From assembly GCA_017617355.1 (NCBI GenBank), contig JAFZWI010000088.1, positions 34,801-98,800 of the forward strand: DNA of 64,000 bases, written 5' to 3'. The notes below the pieces were generated by a model. The model made no database searches. It was not told where the DNA came from and worked only from the letters and a program-made list of their open reading frames with translations. Positions 60,293-64,000 of the stretch are shown one piece after another (position 1 is the stretch's first letter; each line of letters starts with the position of its first letter). The position numbers and the translations under genes are program-made. The DNA is from Salinivirgaceae bacterium. GTDB taxonomy: Bacteria; Bacteroidota; Bacteroidia; Bacteroidales; SZUA-534.

Positions 60293-62992
60293 TTAAGGAT
60301 TCAACTTGTAGTTCATGTCGAAGAACTTGTTGTAACGGTCAAGATTGCCGTCTTCAAGGAACTTATCGTAGTTCGATTTCGAAATGATATACTGCTTGTA
60401 GCTGTCGCTGATGACACCATCGAACACTTCGCCGGCAACAATCACTGACTCAATGTAGTTTTGTGCCATTCGTGCGTTTTTGAACTTATCGACCCTGACA
60501 ATGCCGTAATCTTCAGTCAGCTTGGCTGTCGTAACATCGAAATTCATAAAGTCGAAGTACTCATCGTTGAAGTCGATGAAGCCGAATCGGATGCGGCTCT
60601 CTTCGAGTTTGTGCTTATCGATAACAACAATGTAGTAGTGTAGCTCACTGGCGTCATAGTTGTAGAGCGACACGTCGAGTGAGTCGTAGGCGGCTTGTGC
60701 GGCCAGTTGCTCCTCGGCTAGAATCTGTTCTTCGGTTTTTTCTTCCACCTCGTGCGGCTTGCGGTTCAGAGCGGCAATCACGTCGCGGGCATAGCCGGCC
60801 TCCTCGCTTTTCGGATATTTTTCGATATACGTCTTCAAATACGATTCGAAGGTTAAACTATCAGTTTGCTTGCCCATACATAATGTGTTGAGCAGCGCGA
60901 ACTTAGGCATCAGACGGCTGTCGGGATATGCCGAATCGACATAGCGGAATGTTGAGTTGACATTGTCGCACTCGTCGTTCAGGAAGTAGCGGTAAGTAAC
61001 CTGATACATGAAATTAAGCTCGTTTTCAGCCTTTTCCAGCTCCTTGTAGTAGTCTGGGTCATTCAGGATTTTGGCGTAATCGGTTTCTGGATATTCTCTG
61101 ATGATGAGTTTTTTATAGACGTCGGCATTGGCATAGTCCTTTTGTAGCAGGTAGGTTTTGTAGAGATTGAACATGGCCGACACTTCTTTTTCCGACCTCG
61201 GATATTTTTTCATGTAATCGGTAAAGGCATCGATGGCAAGCGGATAGTCGGCAAACTTGTCCTTATACACCACGCCCAAATTGAAATAGGCTTCTTCCAT
61301 CTTCTGTTGCGACACCTTGTATGCCGAATCGGTTAAAGGAATATCGACCAAATAGTATTCTCGGCTCTTGTTGTCGAGTCCTTTTTTGGCGTCTTCGGCC
61401 TCATTGTTTTCAGCTGTTGACGACATGTCGTCCCATTCAGTAACCGTTTTGTTGCTGCGCCGCCAGTTGTCCTCGAGTTTGCGGCTGCCCCATTTCTTGC
61501 GGAATTCGTCCTGCCCCAGGCTCAACGACGATTGGTTGTAGAAATACCATTTGCCTCCGGTTTGCGTGTTTTGGCGGCTCATCTGCTGTGCTTGAGCAAG
61601 TTCGTTTTTGGCTGTGTTTTCTCGATTCTTCTCGGCTTGTTCTTCGTTTAATACTTCTTGTATCTTTCGGTCGATAACTTTGTTACGTTCAGCTTCGCTC
61701 ATTTTAGCCAATCGTTGCAGACTGTCTTGAGTTTGAATTGTCTCAATGCAGTTGACCAGGTCGGTTAGGTTTTCGGCTTTACGTCTTATATTTTGATAAT
61801 CAGGATATTCGTGCGGCAGGTTCACCATGGCGCTGTCGTAGTAGAGTTGGGCGTTGCGGTAGTCGGGTTTGTCAAAATAGATGTCGGCGACAGCCAGATA
61901 CGAGATGCTCTTCTGATTGTCGTTGACGGTGCTGGCGGCTATCGACTGTTTGAAATACCAGAGAGCGTCGTCATCGCGCATCTCGTTGTAGGCGATGTTG
62001 CCCAAGGCGTAGTAAATCTGGTCGAGATAGTCGGTGTTTTTGTCATCTTTGAGCATTTTGGTGAGTTCGCGCTGCAGGTTGGCGCTTCCGCCCGACTCGC
62101 TGCTAAAGATACTCGCTTTGTTTATTCTGGCATTGAAAACGTATTGGTAGTCGGGGTTTTTGTCAATAACCTTCTGATACCATTCGCTTGCTTTGCGGTT
62201 GTCTTCGTTTATCTGATAGAGTTGCGCCAGAATGTACATCAGACGGATTTTCTCGCGTTTGTCGCGGCGGATTTTTTTAACCGCCGTTTCAACATACGGA
62301 ATGGCGTCGGCATAGCGGCCCTGTCGCAGCATAATGTCGGCCTGAGTCTGTGCCAGCGGCGCCATCATTTTTCGCGATACCTTGCTCATGTCGCCTGTAA
62401 TGGTGCTTATGAAATCGTCGGCCTGTGGATATTTCTCCATTTCGGTGTAGCAACGGGCCAGCCAGATGTAAGCTTCGGTTTTGGTGTCCTGCTCATCGTA
62501 CTGGTGGACAATGTGGGAGAATTGCTCAATGGCGGCAAAATAATCCTGCTTAATGGTTTTTGCCTTGCCTTCAAGAATTTCGGCGTTGTCAATCCATTTC
62601 ACATACTCGTTCTTGTTTTGGAAAGCTTTCTGCTTGTCGGTCAGTTTTTTACCTTTCTTGGTTTTCGGTTTGGCCGTGATTGAATGTTTGCGCATACATT
62701 TCTCGCTCTTCTCAATCACGCGGTTCATGTCGCCATACGATGTGAGAGCAGCCTCTTTGTCGCTGTAAACAAAAACTGGCAGAACGAGTGCAAAATTCTC
62801 CTCGTGAGCCGAATAAATGTTCTCCATACCCGATTTGTACGCCTCGTTTCCGTTGAAATAGACGTTGTAGCGCGATGTCAGATTGTGATAGCCACGGTGT
62901 ATGGGGGTGTTTTTGGTAGGCGAGCAGCATACCAGTAGCATAGCGGCAAATGCCATGCTCACAAAAGTTGCTGTTTTGCTTGTTTTCAACAC
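60293..62992 (-). CDS. porW: Type IX secretion lipoprotein PorW/SprE-like (TPR)
   Basis: An 899-residue TPR lipoprotein. The start is GTG at 62992 (or TTG at 62989); the lipobox is MLLVCCSP. Residues 30-70 carry the PorW/SprE N-terminus (HRGYHNLTSRYNVYFNGNEAY), and TPR units follow over roughly 130-420 and 580-760 (AYIWLARCYTEMEKYPQADD; AYFNLGVVYKDKFADYPLA). SprE/PorW is an essential type IX secretion and gliding lipoprotein in Flavobacterium and Porphyromonas. Together with the PorE-like gene 4 kb away and sorting domains on cargo genes, it supports an active type IX system. Symbol given by similarity of pattern. Confidence 0.85.
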   Translation of the reverse strand: MLKTSKTATFVSMAFAAMLLVCCSPTKNTPIHRGYHNLTSRYNVYFNGNEAYKSGMENIYSAHEENFALVLPVFVYSDKEAALTSYGDMNRVIEKSEKCMRKHSITAKPKTKKGKKLTDKQKAFQNKNEYVKWIDNAEILEGKAKTIKQDYFAAIEQFSHIVHQYDEQDTKTEAYIWLARCYTEMEKYPQADDFISTITGDMSKVSRKMMAPLAQTQADIMLRQGRYADAIPYVETAVKKIRRDKREKIRLMYILAQLYQINEDNRKASEWYQKVIDKNPDYQYVFNARINKASIFSSESGGSANLQRELTKMLKDDKNTDYLDQIYYALGNIAYNEMRDDDALWYFKQSIAASTVNDNQKSISYLAVADIYFDKPDYRNAQLYYDSAMVNLPHEYPDYQNIRRKAENLTDLVNCIETIQTQDSLQRLAKMSEAERNKVIDRKIQEVLNEEQAEKNRENTAKNELAQAQQMSRQNTQTGGKWYFYNQSSLSLGQDEFRKKWGSRKLEDNWRRSNKTVTEWDDMSSTAENNEAEDAKKGLDNKSREYYLVDIPLTDSAYKVSQQKMEEAYFNLGVVYKDKFADYPLAIDAFTDYMKKYPRSEKEVSAMFNLYKTYLLQKDYANADVYKKLIIREYPETDYAKILNDPDYYKELEKAENELNFMYQVTYRYFLNDECDNVNSTFRYVDSAYPDSRLMPKFALLNTLCMGKQTDSLTFESYLKTYIEKYPKSEEAGYARDVIAALNRKPHEVEEKTEEQILAEEQLAAQAAYDSLDVSLYNYDASELHYYIVVIDKHKLEESRIRFGFIDFNDEYFDFMNFDVTTAKLTEDYGIVRVDKFKNARMAQNYIESVIVAGEVFDGVISDSYKQYIISKSNYDKFLEDGNLDRYNKFFDMNYKLNP

Positions 62993-63132
62993 GACTGGTT
63001 TTTTAGCTGTGCAAAAATAATTTTTCGCCGTAGTATAACAAACGGCTGAATTATTGAATTATTCTGCATTTGTTGCAAGTTATTTTTTCGTTGGTCCGCG
63101 GGGGGCAACGTTTTTGGCGGATGGCAAATAAG

Positions 63133-63168
63133 AAAAAGCCCCACTCCAATTGGAGTAGGGCTTTTTTC
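63133..63168 (-). terminator. Terminator after transketolase gene
   Basis: AAAAAGCCCCACTCC (63133-63147) and GGAGTAGGGCTTTTTT (63153-63168) form a long stem around AATT, with A and T runs on both sides. It lies just after the tkt stop at 63187 and could also serve in the other direction. Confidence 0.9.
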
Positions 63169-63186
63169 ATATTGTAAGATGTTGTA

Positions 63187-64000
63187 TTAGAACAACTTCT
63201 TAACTTGATTGTAAACATTTTCGGCAGTGAAACCGAGTTTCTCGTCGAGCACTTTGTAAGGTGCTGAGAACCCGAAGCTTTCCAAGCCCCAAACAGTGCC
63301 TTCGCTTTCAGGAACAAGACCTTGCAGGTTAACCGGCAGACCAGCGGTCAAGCCGAATTTCTTAACGCCTGCAGGCAGAATGCTCTTCTGGTAGTCTTTG
63401 CTCTGGCTGCGGAACAACCCTTCCGACGGAACGCTGACAATGCAAACCTTCTTGCCGTCTTTGCGGATAAGCTCGGCTCCGGCAACAAGTGTCGAAACTT
63501 CTGAACCGCTGGCAACCAGGATAACATCAGGATTGGCATCGCTTCCGGCAACAATGTAAGCGCCTTTGGCAGCCTGCGAGTAGTCGGTTCCGGCTGGCAG
63601 GTTGTTGATGTTCTGACGAGAGAGAATCAAAGCGGTTGGGGTTGCAGTGTTCTCCATTGCAAGCTTCCAAGCGGCTGTAGTCTCTTGTGCGTCGGCCGGA
63701 CGAAGAACCAGCATAGAGTTTTGTCCCTTGTGGTTTTTCAGCTTCTCCATCAGGCGGATTTGAGCCTCTTGCTCCACTGGCTCGTGGGTCGGTCCGTCCT
63801 CGCCAACACGGAATGCGTCGTGTGTCCAGATGAACTTAACAGGCAATTGCATCAAAGCAGCCATACGGACAGCCGGTTTCATATAGTCAGAGAATACAAA
63901 GAATGTTCCGCAAGCCGGGATAACACCACCGTGCAGAGCCATACCGATGCAGCAGCAAGCCATTGTCAGCTCGGCAACACCAGCCTGGAAGAATGCGCCC
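63187..64000 (-). CDS. tkt: Transketolase, C-terminal part (5' end beyond window)
   Basis: The last 271 or so residues of a transketolase, the ThDP-dependent enzyme that transfers two-carbon units in the pentose phosphate pathway. The frame runs to the window edge. Seen: IWTHDAFRVGEDGPTHEP with VEQ, the pyrimidine-domain hallmark; VLRPADAQETTAAWKLAM; ILSRQNINNLP; and the C-terminal domain DVILVASGSEVSTLVAGAEL and VSVPSEGLFRSQSKDY. The end (SFGFSAPYKVLDEKLGFT) is normal. The N-terminal ThDP-binding domain lies outside. Confidence 0.97.
   Translation of the reverse strand, partial: GAFFQAGVAELTMACCCIGMALHGGVIPACGTFFVFSDYMKPAVRMAALMQLPVKFIWTHDAFRVGEDGPTHEPVEQEAQIRLMEKLKNHKGQNSMLVLRPADAQETTAAWKLAMENTATPTALILSRQNINNLPAGTDYSQAAKGAYIVAGSDANPDVILVASGSEVSTLVAGAELIRKDGKKVCIVSVPSEGLFRSQSKDYQKSILPAGVKKFGLTAGLPVNLQGLVPESEGTVWGLESFGFSAPYKVLDEKLGFTAENVYNQVKKLF

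Overview
The window looks like a chromosomal segment of a Bacteroidales (Bacteroidetes) bacterium, probably from a gut-type habitat. The evidence is the Bacteroidetes promoter form (TTTG/TTG, about 20 bases, then TAnnTTTG) seen repeatedly, the near absence of Shine-Dalgarno sites, the nusB-DUF1573-yajC-ybbR-coaE gene order, type IX secretion parts (PorE-like and PorW/SprE-like), BspA-type leucine-rich repeats, and large secreted proteins with type IX-like C-terminal sorting domains. No rRNA, prophage, IS element or CRISPR array was seen.

Layout. 1-1554: end-truncated sufS and a cyclophilin. 1655-6290: a 1350-residue surface protein preceded by two micro-ORFs and a repeat-bearing promoter. 6578-21746: housekeeping genes (dnaG, rbfA, a LolC/E-like permease, folK, the nusB-to-djlA-like cluster, an LD-carboxypeptidase, a TatD nuclease, an MBL hydrolase, an acyltransferase-like membrane protein). 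21800-25364: an AT-rich island with a single-chain restriction-modification-like protein, a palindrome at its start codon, a candidate structured RNA, an interspersed repeat and tRNA-Leu(CAA). 25425-33625: envelope genes (DUF4834, an MntP-like pump, a 910-residue envelope protein, PBP1A, a secreted protein, a MINPP-like phosphatase). 33777-42747: an 1846-residue BspA-like surface protein divergent from a LytS-type kinase and LytTR regulator. 42765-45642: DUF151 nuclease, L21, L27, SerRS. 45779-50675: a BlaI-type repressor, a lipoprotein and a 1275-residue chimeric M56 receptor. 51027-64000: ychF, a phosphoesterase, an aldo/keto reductase, PorE-like, a YadA-head/S74 protein, a class C acid phosphatase, PorW-like and truncated transketolase.

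Two systems stand out. First, both giant surface-protein genes, about 33 kb apart, share the same upstream architecture: 21-base tandem repeats resembling LytTR direct-repeat sites, then TATTG-N20-GACmTTTG, then a 17-residue micro-ORF, an 11-base gap, a 30/31-residue hydrophobic micro-ORF, and 43-47 bases to the surface gene. The micro-ORFs differ largely at synonymous positions, which suggests they are translated. One copy sits beside a LytTR regulator operon. I infer a two-component surface-protein regulon with conserved membrane micropeptides. Second, a BlaI/M56 module has a receptor carrying a duplicated lipoprotein domain, a DUF4369-like domain, a cysteine-less TlpA-type thioredoxin domain and a YfiR (DUF4154)-like domain; its perfect palindromic operator covers the promoter -7 box.

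All family calls were made by eye. No database search was possible.
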